A stretch of 64,000 nt of DNA, from positions 1 through 64,000 of the forward strand of contig CCKK01000001.1 in assembly GCA_001048675.1 (NCBI GenBank), given 5' to 3'. Shown piece by piece: positions 57,351 through 64,000 of this stretch. Position numbers and translations under genes: made by a program. This DNA comes from Vibrio diabolicus (GTDB lineage Bacteria; Pseudomonadota; Gammaproteobacteria; Enterobacterales; Vibrionaceae). The notes beneath the pieces were generated by a model. It searched no databases. It had not been told where the DNA came from and was given only the letters and a program-made list of their open reading frames with translations. Numbering within the stretch: position 1 is the first letter of the stretch; every line of letters starts with the position of its first letter.

Positions 57351-57749
57351 CTACTCACCCTGGGGTAAGTGCTTTTCAATTTCATCGTTTTCGACTTGTA
57401 AAGCAGCTAACCAGTAAGAAACAAGCGCCGTTAAGTTAGTGTCGTCAATGGCTCTGAGTAGCGCTTTTAAATCATCTAACAACAACTTGTTCATGAAATG
57501 CATTTCTTTGTAATTACCTAATTCGGCAACGCCGTATTCGGTGGCATTTTCTGCAATGAATTGTTCACCATCTTGGTCGAAGAACAACTTCGCCATCTTT
57601 TTGATCATCACTTTTTCTATTTTAACGAATCGATACGCCGCTCTTGCGAGTGTCATATGCGATTGCGGATTAACGAGAGGCAAACACGTTTGGCGATGGT
57701 GTGTCATTTTTACGAGTAGCTCCCTTACTCGATTATTATCCAATGTCAT
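57351..57749 (-). CDS. Helical protein of unknown function
   Basis: 132 residues, no family recognised. The sequence is mainly helical (LARAAYRFVKIEKVMIKKMAKLFF, LLLDDLKALLRAIDDT, VSYWLAALQVENDEIEKHLPQG), has no signal peptide, and holds a few His (THHRQTC, MHFMNK) without a hemerythrin pattern. It is between the fusion gene (convergent) and the DUF2383-like gene (same strand). The gap upstream has no sigma-54 site that I could find. It may be co-transcribed with the DUF2383-like gene. Confidence 0.65.
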   Translation of the reverse strand: MTLDNNRVRELLVKMTHHRQTCLPLVNPQSHMTLARAAYRFVKIEKVMIKKMAKLFFDQDGEQFIAENATEYGVAELGNYKEMHFMNKLLLDDLKALLRAIDDTNLTALVSYWLAALQVENDEIEKHLPQGE

Positions 57750-57840
57750 ACTGACCTCTTTATTTATGACTACCGTGTTGATTACTCGGTTTAGTGTTTT
57801 CTAGTTTTGTTTGTATTGAGGTGCCTGTGGCCTTATCAGA

Positions 57841-57866
57841 AATGGCCAAAACAAGTTGGCCATTTT
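57841..57866 (-). terminator. hairpin after the DUF2383-like gene
   Basis: AATGGCCA, loop AAACAAGT, TGGCCATTTT between the two minus-strand genes. The stem is 8 bp and symmetrical. Weak as a terminator, so read-through is possible. Confidence 0.45.
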
Positions 57867-57903
57867 CTCTGCCAGCGCTTGATTGCAAGGCGACCATTAA
57901 GGA

Positions 57904-58341
57904 TTAGCTGATAAGGCTGATGCTGCTGAGCTTTTCTTTACAGCTTTTGATATCACTGCGAACTTTCAGTAGAACCGAATTATCCGCTTGCTCTGGGTGG
58001 CTAGTAATTAGGTTTTCGATCTCTTTGAGCACCTTGCTTTCAACACCTTCGAGCTGTTCCAAATACATGGACTCTTTGTCAGAAGACACCTCCTTCATCA
58101 CATCGCTGTATACCTCACGCGCTTTAATGGTGTAGGAAACCGGAGTGTCGTCGGCAGAGTCTTCCTGGTTATTTGCCAATGTGTAGGGAGTAAGCTCAAG
58201 CACCGCTCGCTCACGTACTCTAAGCAGTTCTACCAACACATTATTCAAAGAAGTGTTGTCAATGTTCTCAATGGCCTTGCTGTAAATGTCATTTCCGCTC
58301 TCGATAAGCTCAATGATTGAGGCGATATTTTCATTTTTCAT
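57904..58341 (-). CDS. DUF2383/PA2169-like four-helix protein
   Basis: 145 residues. Four-helix-bundle pattern (ASIIELIESGNDIYSKAIENIDNTSLNNVLVELL, AREVYSDVMKEV, LEQLEGVESKVLKEIENLI, VLLKVRSDIKSCKEKLSSI) like the PA2169/DUF2383 group, often stress-linked. No signal peptide and no TM. A sigma-54 promoter in the same direction lies 76 bp upstream, so the gene is likely part of the regulon of the activator at 52050. Function unknown. Confidence 0.75.
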   Translation of the reverse strand: MKNENIASIIELIESGNDIYSKAIENIDNTSLNNVLVELLRVRERAVLELTPYTLANNQEDSADDTPVSYTIKAREVYSDVMKEVSSDKESMYLEQLEGVESKVLKEIENLITSHPEQADNSVLLKVRSDIKSCKEKLSSISLIS

Positions 58342-58416
58342 ATCTCACTCCTGATTTGGTTGGTGATGGGAGTGTTTGTACGTATGGGGAACAAACACAG
58401 ATGTTTCATCTTTAGT

Positions 58417-58433
58417 TGCAGGTTGTATGCCAA
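58417..58433 (-). promoter_or_regulatory. sigma-54 promoter for the DUF2383-like gene
   Basis: On the minus strand TTGGCAT-ACAAC-CTGCA: GG and GC of the -24 and -12 elements are 10 nt apart as required, with TGGCA and TGC intact. It is 76-92 bp upstream of the gene at 57904-58341. Confidence 0.7.
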
Positions 58434-58616
58434 GGAATGTTATTTTTATATTAATCAATTGGTTATGAGTTTATTGCGCAAGAATTGGAGGGTTGCAGAT
58501 GAGGCGCTAAGAAAAAATTACAAGAATGTTGGGGAAGTCTGGAAAGAATTACACGTACAGATAAGGATTTGTCGTGAAACAAAATAAAAATCAAATAAAA
58601 ACAAATGCTTATAATT

Positions 58617-58633
58617 TTGGCACGGATATGGCT
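58617..58633 (+). promoter_or_regulatory. sigma-54 promoter for the yqjDEK-like operon
   Basis: TTGGCAC-GGATA-TGGCT: the GG-N10-GC spacing is correct and the -24 part is perfect. The -12 part has TGGC for TTGC. It lies about 72 bp before the DUF883 gene, back-to-back with the minus-strand sigma-54 site at 58417. Confidence 0.72.
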
Positions 58634-58704
58634 TTGTTGTGAGTAAGTGAGTTCAAAAGTTGTTTCACTTGATTTACTACTCAACTCATCAACGGAGGCT
58701 AGTT

Positions 58705-58953
58705 ATGGCTACAACAAAAGAAAGCACAGTAAAACCTCAAGAGCAATTAGAAGAAGCATATCACTTAGCGGAGCAAGCCACGACGGAAGCCGTCGGAGCA
58801 ATGAAAGACCAAGCTAAAGAGAAATTTGATGTGGGCGCGGAACACGTTCAGCAGGCGACCAAGTCGGCAGAGAACGTTATCAAGGAGCGTCCATTGCTGA
58901 GCATTGGTTGTGCCTTCCTTGCGGGTTGGGCGGTTTCGAAGCTGATCAAATAA
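58705..58953 (+). CDS. DUF883 protein, YqjD/ElaB-like ribosome-associated
   Basis: 82 residues. An amphipathic helical part (EQLEEAYHLAEQATTEAVGAMKDQAKEKFD) and a C-terminal TM (LLSIGCAFLAGWAVSKLIK) follow the YqjD/ElaB plan. In E. coli these anchor ribosomes to the membrane in stationary phase. ATG 58705 is chosen (GGAGG 8 nt upstream) over 58660. It is first in the yqjDEK-like operon, after the sigma-54 promoter. Confidence 0.85.
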   Translation: MATTKESTVKPQEQLEEAYHLAEQATTEAVGAMKDQAKEKFDVGAEHVQQATKSAENVIKERPLLSIGCAFLAGWAVSKLIK

Positions 58954-58999
58954 TCACGGTCCAACGGATTAAGCCACATAACAGAGGGCGAGGGTTCCA

Positions 59000-59512
59000 A
59001 TGAATAACTCCGGACAAGTCACCAACCAGCAACCGGGCTCGGCCGCAGCAGACAGCGGTCGAGCCCCAAGTGGGGCACAAGAGCAGGATATCCAACAAAC
59101 CATCAATGGTTTGAGCAGTATTCTTTCACAACTGGACCAATTAACTCAATCGCTGAAAGCGTGGTCGGGTTCAACGTTGGATTTGTTCCTCTTGGAGGTG
59201 AAAGTTAATGCGTCCGCAGCGCGACAGATTTTGCTGTGCACCATTGTTTTTACCTTATTGTCGGTATTGTTCGTGTTCAGTTTGTGCCTTGCCTCTGGTG
59301 TGGTGGCTTATCAGCTGACCGCTAACGCGTATGTTGCAGTGGGCGTATTTATTGCGTCCTTAGGTTTGGCATTATTGTCTTTAGCTTGGTGGCAGAAGCG
59401 TTTAGTTGGTTTCCTTGGATTCAAAAATACGACAGAACAGTTGCAGGAGGGGTGGGATGCGCTCGCTACAAAAGCTCAATCGAGCCATGCGAATCAAGCG
59501 GATGGAAGGTAA
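59000..59512 (+). CDS. YqjE-like membrane protein (phage-holin family fold)
   Basis: 170 residues. A Gly/Ser/Ala-rich cytosolic start (TNQQPGSAAADSGRAPSGAQ), a helical segment (INGLSSILSQLDQLTQSLKAWSG), then two TM helices (ILLCTIVFTLLSVLFVFSLCLASGVVAY, YVAVGVFIASLGLALLSLAWW) and a basic tail. The order after a YqjD-like gene matches yqjD-yqjE of E. coli. Its 3' end overlaps the next gene by 56 nt. Function unknown. Confidence 0.82.
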   Translation: MNNSGQVTNQQPGSAAADSGRAPSGAQEQDIQQTINGLSSILSQLDQLTQSLKAWSGSTLDLFLLEVKVNASAARQILLCTIVFTLLSVLFVFSLCLASGVVAYQLTANAYVAVGVFIASLGLALLSLAWWQKRLVGFLGFKNTTEQLQEGWDALATKAQSSHANQADGR

Positions 59513-59828
59513 GGCATCTTTAGAGCAATGCTGCTTGTCGATGGAAATGTTCACGTTTACCACTAAGAAGTTTGTGAAAGAAAATCCTTGGACGACGCTA
59601 GGTATTAGTGCTGTCGTTGCCGTTACCGCTGCCAAAGCGGGTCGATTGTCTCGACTGACTTCCTCTATCTCTTCCATGGGGCTATTGGCGAGTAGTGTCT
59701 CCGAACTGACGGATTCGCTTGCCAAGCCAGTTATGGCAGCGTCTTCTAACCAGTCGGGCGTAGAACAAGAGCGAAATGCTGAACCACAAGCAAGCAATAC
59801 TGCTTCGACAGAAGAGACCGCGACATAA
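59457..59828 (+). CDS. YqjK-like protein
   Basis: 123 residues. It starts inside the yqjE-like gene in another frame, with AGGAGGGG just before ATG 59457, a strong coupling sign. A helical N-terminus (LQKLNRAMRIKRMEGKASLEQC), a central hydrophobic segment (WTTLGISAVVAVTAAKAG), then a Ser/Ala-rich tail (EQERNAEPQASNTASTEET). The position after yqjE matches E. coli yqjK. No function known. Confidence 0.72.
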   Translation: MRSLQKLNRAMRIKRMEGKASLEQCCLSMEMFTFTTKKFVKENPWTTLGISAVVAVTAAKAGRLSRLTSSISSMGLLASSVSELTDSLAKPVMAASSNQSGVEQERNAEPQASNTASTEETAT

Positions 59829-59895
59829 GCAGAAGTCGAGCAACCCCAATAACGGCTTTCGCCGATAATTATTCCTACCGACCTTGAGCCTTTTT

Positions 59896-60966
59896 ATGAC
59901 AGCGAAATTGAACATCCCTGCCAACACCGCGATTGGTGCAACCCTTCTTGTCTTATTGCTCGTTCCAGGGTTGTATTTTGCTAAGCCAATCTTGTTACCT
60001 ATTGTGCTTAGTACCTTTATTTCTCTGTTATGCAGTCCTTTCATTAATTATCTTGAAGACAAAGGTTTACCGCGCGCGATTACCGTCGTGGTGACTCTGT
60101 CATTCTTGGTTGGTGCTTCAATTATTGGCCTTGCTGCCATGTCGGAGCCAGCTAAGCAGTGGTGGTCTGAACTACCCAGTATCGTGAAAAATGTGTCGCA
60201 AGAAGTGAGTGAAGTGACTCAAGCCTCGGCGGATCACCTTAATACGCCGCTGAATATTGCCAGCGATATGGGTATGGATGAGGTCGGGAATAACACCGTA
60301 TTTTCTTTGGTGAAGACACTCGCGACCACGACGCCGACCATTTTGACACAAGCGATGATCGTACTGTTTATGGTGTATTTTATGCTCAATCACGGACGCA
60401 GCTTATTTCGAAAGTCAGTGTCGTACTTGCATGGGTTTGCCAAGCAGCGCCAAGCGATTGAACTGGTCAAAGCACTACAGAAAGACCTATCTCGATACAT
60501 TGGCACCATCACGTTGGTGAATGCGGGACTTGGGTTGAGTGTTGGGGCGGTGTTTTTTGTTTTAGGCCTTGAGGACCCGTTCTTGTGGGGTGCGTTTGCT
60601 GGCGTGATGAATTTTGCGCCGTATCTCGGCCCAGTCATCTCCATGGTGAGTTTCGGTTTTGTGGCTTATCTGCAGTTGGAGTCGGTCAGTTTTATGCTCA
60701 CTGTGGTGTCTATCTATTTGTTGATCAACTTGATTGAAAGCCAGTTTGTCACGCCAACGTTATTAGGGAAAAGATTCAACTTAAATCCGTTAGTGATCTT
60801 CGTTTGGCTCGTGTTCTGGGGTTGGCTTTGGGGCGGTATGGGGCTCTTAATCGGTGTACCGCTATTGGTCTGCATTAATATTTTGGTTGAGCGTCTGGAG
60901 CTGTGTCAATCAACTCAAAGTCAACCAAGCCAAACCATCCCCGAGGATGTGGCTCCACGAGAATGA
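59896..60966 (+). CDS. AI-2E family transporter (PerM-like)
   Basis: 356 residues with about eight TM helices (AIGATLLVLLLVPGLYFAKPILLPIVL, VVVTLSFLVGASIIGLAAMS, ILTQAMIVLFMVYFMLN, and YLGPVISMVSFGFVAYL with the ExxFVTPTLLGKRFNLNPLV signature). The UPF0118/PerM family has varied roles, including export of small signals or ions. The gene has no shared operon signal with yqjK (68 bp gap), but no terminator lies between them. ATG 59896 is taken over TTG 59884. Its stop and that of the next gene converge 18 bp apart. Confidence 0.87.
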   Translation: MTAKLNIPANTAIGATLLVLLLVPGLYFAKPILLPIVLSTFISLLCSPFINYLEDKGLPRAITVVVTLSFLVGASIIGLAAMSEPAKQWWSELPSIVKNVSQEVSEVTQASADHLNTPLNIASDMGMDEVGNNTVFSLVKTLATTTPTILTQAMIVLFMVYFMLNHGRSLFRKSVSYLHGFAKQRQAIELVKALQKDLSRYIGTITLVNAGLGLSVGAVFFVLGLEDPFLWGAFAGVMNFAPYLGPVISMVSFGFVAYLQLESVSFMLTVVSIYLLINLIESQFVTPTLLGKRFNLNPLVIFVWLVFWGWLWGGMGLLIGVPLLVCINILVERLELCQSTQSQPSQTIPEDVAPRE

Positions 60967-60984
60967 CTTGGGCGACAAGCTGGC

Positions 60985-63432
60985 TCAACGAAAAAGTTTT
61001 TCCGCACTTACTGGTCGGCTAAAAAGATACCCTTGACCGTAAACACAGCCTTTTTCGAACAAGTAATCGGCTTGCTCCTGAGTTTCTATTCCTTCCGCTA
61101 CGACTTTCAATGACAGTGTTTTGCCCATTGCGATAATCGCATTCACAATCGCATTGCTATCGCTGTTGCTGGGTACATCACTGACAAACGAACGGTCAAT
61201 TTTCAGCTTATTGATGGGTAAACCTTTCAAATAAGACAAAGACGAATAGCCTGTGCCGAAATCATCCAGAGAAATCTCGATGCCTAACCCTCTTAGTTGA
61301 TTTAACGACGCAATGGCTTGTTGAGGGTCGATCAGTAAAAAGCTCTCGGTGATCTCCAAATCCAGCCGTTGAGCAGGAAAATCGGTTTGATTGAGGATAT
61401 CGCTCAATCTCTGAATGAAATTCGATTGCTGAAGCTGTAATGCCGACACATTAACCGCAATTCTGCCAAACTCAACGCCTTGTTTCAGCCAAGCATTTCC
61501 TTGCTGGCAAGCGTGTAGCAAGACCCACTCGCCAATGCTTTGGATAAGCCCCGTTTTTTCTGCAATTGGAATAAAGTCGGCTGGTGGTACAAGGCCAAAT
61601 TCGGGGTGCTGCCAGCGTAATAAGGTTTCAACGCCAACAATCGCATGTTGCTCCAAGTTATATTGTGGCTGGAACTCTAATCGAAGTTGCTGTTTTTCTA
61701 TCGCTTGATGCAAAGCAGATTGAATGCGCACATGGGATACCGATTTATCGGTTAAATCTGGTGAGTAAAATGCGTAGCCGTTGCGCCCATTTTTCTTCGC
61801 TAAGTACATTGCTGTATCTGCGTTTTTGAGTAAGGTTTCGCTGTCTTGGCCGTCTCTTGGGTATAAGGCTATGCCAATACTGGTCGAGACGCGCAGTGAG
61901 TCGTGATTTGCCAAGTCGAATGGTTGTTGGAAAACGCTGAGAATATCGCCGACGGTTTCCAGCAAAGCCACATCACTGTGGACGTCCGGCAAAATGATCA
62001 CGAACTCATCGCCGCCAATGCGAGCCACATGCGCATTTAAGTGAAGAATATCTTGCAGACGGATAGCCAACTTAGACAGCAACTGATCACCACAAAAGTG
62101 ACCCATGCTATCGTTGATGTGCTTGAAATGGTCGATATCCAGAAATAGGGTGGCAAACGTCTGTTGGTTCTTGTGCCCGGTTTCAATGTGTTGCTCAAGC
62201 AAGCTAAGTAAATGTGTGCGATTAGGCAGATTCGTTAACGGATCATAAAAGGCCATGCGCTGCAGTTTTTCTTCGTGTGCTTTACGCACGGAAATATCTT
62301 CAAATACACAGATGTAGTTAATGAGATGATTTTTATCGTCCATTACGGCACTAATGGTCGCTAACTGCGGGTAAATGCTGCCATCTTTCTTTCGGTTGAT
62401 GAACTCGCCTTTCCATTGACCTTTGGTTTCGAGTTGATGCCACAACTGTTTATAGAAGCCTTGGTCATGATGACCTGAGCGCAGAATTCTGGGGTTCTTT
62501 CCAATCACCTCTTCAGAGCGATAGCCGGTGATTTGAGTAAAGGCTGTGTTTACATCAATGATGTTGGCATTGCGATCAGTAATGACCATGCCTTCTTGTG
62601 AATTATTAAAAATTTTGGACGCCAATGAGAGTTGCGTTTCGACCATTTTCCGGCGTGTGATGTTGCGCGTCATGCCCAGAATACCAATTAAGTTTCCGTC
62701 ATTATCACGAACAGGAGACTTAATGGTTTCTAGCCAAGTTGGGTTATTGTTTTCATCAATTTGGCGGCATTCTTCGACGATGTTCAGCGTGCCTGTCGCC
62801 ACGACCAAGTTATCGGCCTCAATGAACTTCTCTGCTCGCTCGTGGCTAAATAGTGCGAAATCATCTTTGCCGATGATCTCACTGTTGGTCTTTTGCCACG
62901 CATTTTCTACGCTTCGATTGGTCATCGAATAAAGACCATCCATGCCTTTTATCCAAATATGGTCTTCAAGACAGTCGATAAACTCTTGCAGCGTCGGTAA
63001 TGGTGTGGTCGCTGTAGTTTGATGGCGTGTTCGTTCTTGCTGGTAGTGTGAGCTGACATCAAAGCTCATTCGCCCCACTAATGCACTCAGCCAAGCAGAG
63101 ACTACCGTGATTTGATCGTCAGGGTGAGTTAGCGCTAATACGGCAAACAGATCGCCATTTGGTAGCCAAATTGGACCTATGCTCAAGGTTTGCTGTCCAA
63201 AGGATGTGTGGCTTATCGTCAAGTCTGTCGGTTTAAATTGATCGGCAACTTGCACTACCACTTCGACGATAGCGCAATGATTTTGAACCGAGGTGGACAC
63301 CTCAGTTGATAGCCACTGCTGGGTATCGCTCAGAGTATAAAGTTGTCCCTGAGCTTGAGTAGCATCACAGCATTGTTGCAGAGCCTGTTGCCAGTCTGCC
63401 ATCAAAGGCGAAGGAATAGCGAAGCGAAACAT
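60985..63432 (-). CDS. PAS-GGDEF-EAL cyclic-di-GMP regulator
   Basis: 815 residues, no signal peptide and no clear TM. An N-terminal GAF-like part (about 1-150), two PAS domains (about 160-400, each with DITSRK or ITRRK-like ends), GGDEF domain with ARIGGDEFVIILPD (about 480) intact, and an EAL domain with ETLLRWQHP (EAL is ETL) and DDFGTGYSSLSYLKGLPI intact, ending in VYGQGYLFSRPV. Either activity is possible. The sensor input is unknown. It is convergent with the AI-2E gene and ends 18 bp from it. Confidence 0.9.
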   Translation of the reverse strand: MFRFAIPSPLMADWQQALQQCCDATQAQGQLYTLSDTQQWLSTEVSTSVQNHCAIVEVVVQVADQFKPTDLTISHTSFGQQTLSIGPIWLPNGDLFAVLALTHPDDQITVVSAWLSALVGRMSFDVSSHYQQERTRHQTTATTPLPTLQEFIDCLEDHIWIKGMDGLYSMTNRSVENAWQKTNSEIIGKDDFALFSHERAEKFIEADNLVVATGTLNIVEECRQIDENNNPTWLETIKSPVRDNDGNLIGILGMTRNITRRKMVETQLSLASKIFNNSQEGMVITDRNANIIDVNTAFTQITGYRSEEVIGKNPRILRSGHHDQGFYKQLWHQLETKGQWKGEFINRKKDGSIYPQLATISAVMDDKNHLINYICVFEDISVRKAHEEKLQRMAFYDPLTNLPNRTHLLSLLEQHIETGHKNQQTFATLFLDIDHFKHINDSMGHFCGDQLLSKLAIRLQDILHLNAHVARIGGDEFVIILPDVHSDVALLETVGDILSVFQQPFDLANHDSLRVSTSIGIALYPRDGQDSETLLKNADTAMYLAKKNGRNGYAFYSPDLTDKSVSHVRIQSALHQAIEKQQLRLEFQPQYNLEQHAIVGVETLLRWQHPEFGLVPPADFIPIAEKTGLIQSIGEWVLLHACQQGNAWLKQGVEFGRIAVNVSALQLQQSNFIQRLSDILNQTDFPAQRLDLEITESFLLIDPQQAIASLNQLRGLGIEISLDDFGTGYSSLSYLKGLPINKLKIDRSFVSDVPSNSDSNAIVNAIIAMGKTLSLKVVAEGIETQEQADYLFEKGCVYGQGYLFSRPVSAEKLFR

Positions 63433-63623
63433 AATTAATAACGTGTCCTGAAGCGCCCAAAGATAGTGGTATTAGAATCTAGCTTAAGCTATTGGGCCGT
63501 GTTGGTATCGTATCCAACGCTTAGGTAATTCCCAGCAGCGTAAGGCGCTTTCTATCATTAAACTGTTAGCTATATCTCTTTTTTATCCAACTCATTGCAT
63601 CGTTTATTGAGGTTTTTTGTTCA

Positions 63624-64000
63624 TCATTGAGAAGTGCTCATGGCTTTGGTTTTTTTACCCCACGATACTTGTTGGACCACTAATCCACTGATGATCAGTA
63701 TTAAACCAATCAAGGTTGATGGATGAATTTCTTCACCAATGATGGTTGCCAATAGCATCAGTGAGATGAATGGCGAAGCAAAGATCAGATTACTGATGCG
63801 GGCTGTGTTTTGCGTCGATTTGAGGGCGCTTAGCCATAGGACGAAAGTAATCCCCATTTCAAATAGCCCGACATACGTCACCGCTGCCCAGCCTTTAATT
63901 GAGATTGCCTGCCAGCTCGCACCTTCATAAATACTTAAACCAATGGCAAATGGAATAGCGACCAAAAAACCAAGTAATACACCAACCACAGGGTCGGCCT
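63624..64000 (-). CDS. EamA/DMT-family permease, truncated by the window edge
   Basis: Only the C-terminal part (about 125 residues) is in the window. The frame stays open to the edge, reading ADPVVGVLLGFLVAIPFAI. Four TM helices are seen (LLGFLVAIPFAIGLSIY, WAAVTYVGLFEMGITFVLWL, ISNLIFASPFISLMLLATIIG, LIGLILIISGLVVQQ), the second half of an EamA permease. LFEMGITFVLWLSALKST and EEIHPSTLIGLILIISG are typical. Substrate unknown. The start is to the right of 64000. Confidence 0.85.
   Translation of the reverse strand, partial: ADPVVGVLLGFLVAIPFAIGLSIYEGASWQAISIKGWAAVTYVGLFEMGITFVLWLSALKSTQNTARISNLIFASPFISLMLLATIIGEEIHPSTLIGLILIISGLVVQQVSWGKKTKAMSTSQ

Noticed and set aside
57750..57903. Sigma-54 promoter for the gene at 57351
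   Set aside because: A GGCAC word on the minus strand has no GC at the correct 10-nt distance.

Overview
The window looks like a piece of a Vibrio main chromosome. Support comes from protein content (IlvC/IlvY, Rep, PrlC, RlmJ, RsmJ, AsnC, UspA/FtnA/UspB, Gor and MdtJI of gammaproteobacterial type), several GGDEF/EAL proteins, a tRNA-Arg/Pro array, and AT-moderate sequence with many short bidirectional terminators. The species cannot be fixed from sequence alone; a Harveyi-clade Vibrio is my guess. I see no prophage, insertion sequence with a transposase, CRISPR array or integron.

Layout. 1-3300: the tail of an rRNA operon (5S), then ilvY (broken) divergent from ilvC, then ubiK. 3360-8240: an RND efflux pump (inner-membrane pump plus fusion protein) with its TetR repressor and a perfect palindromic operator. 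8377-10900: rep helicase and a cytochrome c5. 11160-11880: a tRNA array in which tRNA-Arg(CCG) and two tRNA-Pro(TGG) are intact, but both tRNA-His copies are reduced to about 40 nt by different internal deletions. 12036-20040: a HAD hydrolase, a four-gene peptide/glutathione-type ABC importer, and a SPOR-like secreted protein (frameshifted). 20115-27808: a minus-strand accessory cluster of a membrane-anchored Ser/Thr kinase, a secreted protein (frameshifted), an ECF sigma factor, a membrane-anchored cadherin-like protein, a large cadherin-like lipoprotein and a 47-residue zinc-ribbon protein.

28028-35600 holds the Entner-Doudoroff/gluconate genes (gntR, edd, gntK, gluconate permease, eda) with GntR operators, interleaved with a LysR regulator and mdtJI. 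35680-42505 holds a purine nucleoside phosphorylase with a divergent LysR regulator, gor (frameshifted), rlmJ and prlC. 42581-51953 holds asnC, a large periplasmic-sensing GGDEF/EAL protein, rsmJ, a lysine-rich hypothetical, a DMT permease, uspA/ftnA/uspB and a YhiN-type flavoprotein. 52050-60966 is a stress and envelope block. A sigma-54 activator with an Asp-to-Glu receiver sits beside three sigma-54-type promoters, which face a BON protein operon, a DUF2383-like protein and a yqjDEK-like operon. The block also holds a hemerythrin and a phosphatase-lipid kinase fusion (frameshifted). The window ends with a second GGDEF/EAL sensor and a truncated EamA permease.

Two candidate systems stand out: the kinase / ECF sigma / surface-protein cluster (20115-27808) and the sigma-54 stress regulon (52050-60966). 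A caution runs through the window. Five genes (ilvY, the SPOR protein, the secreted protein of the kinase cluster, gor, the phosphatase-kinase fusion) are split by what is in each case one extra base, four of them in A-runs of the coding strand. Such a one-directional pattern points to base-calling error at least as much as to real gene loss.
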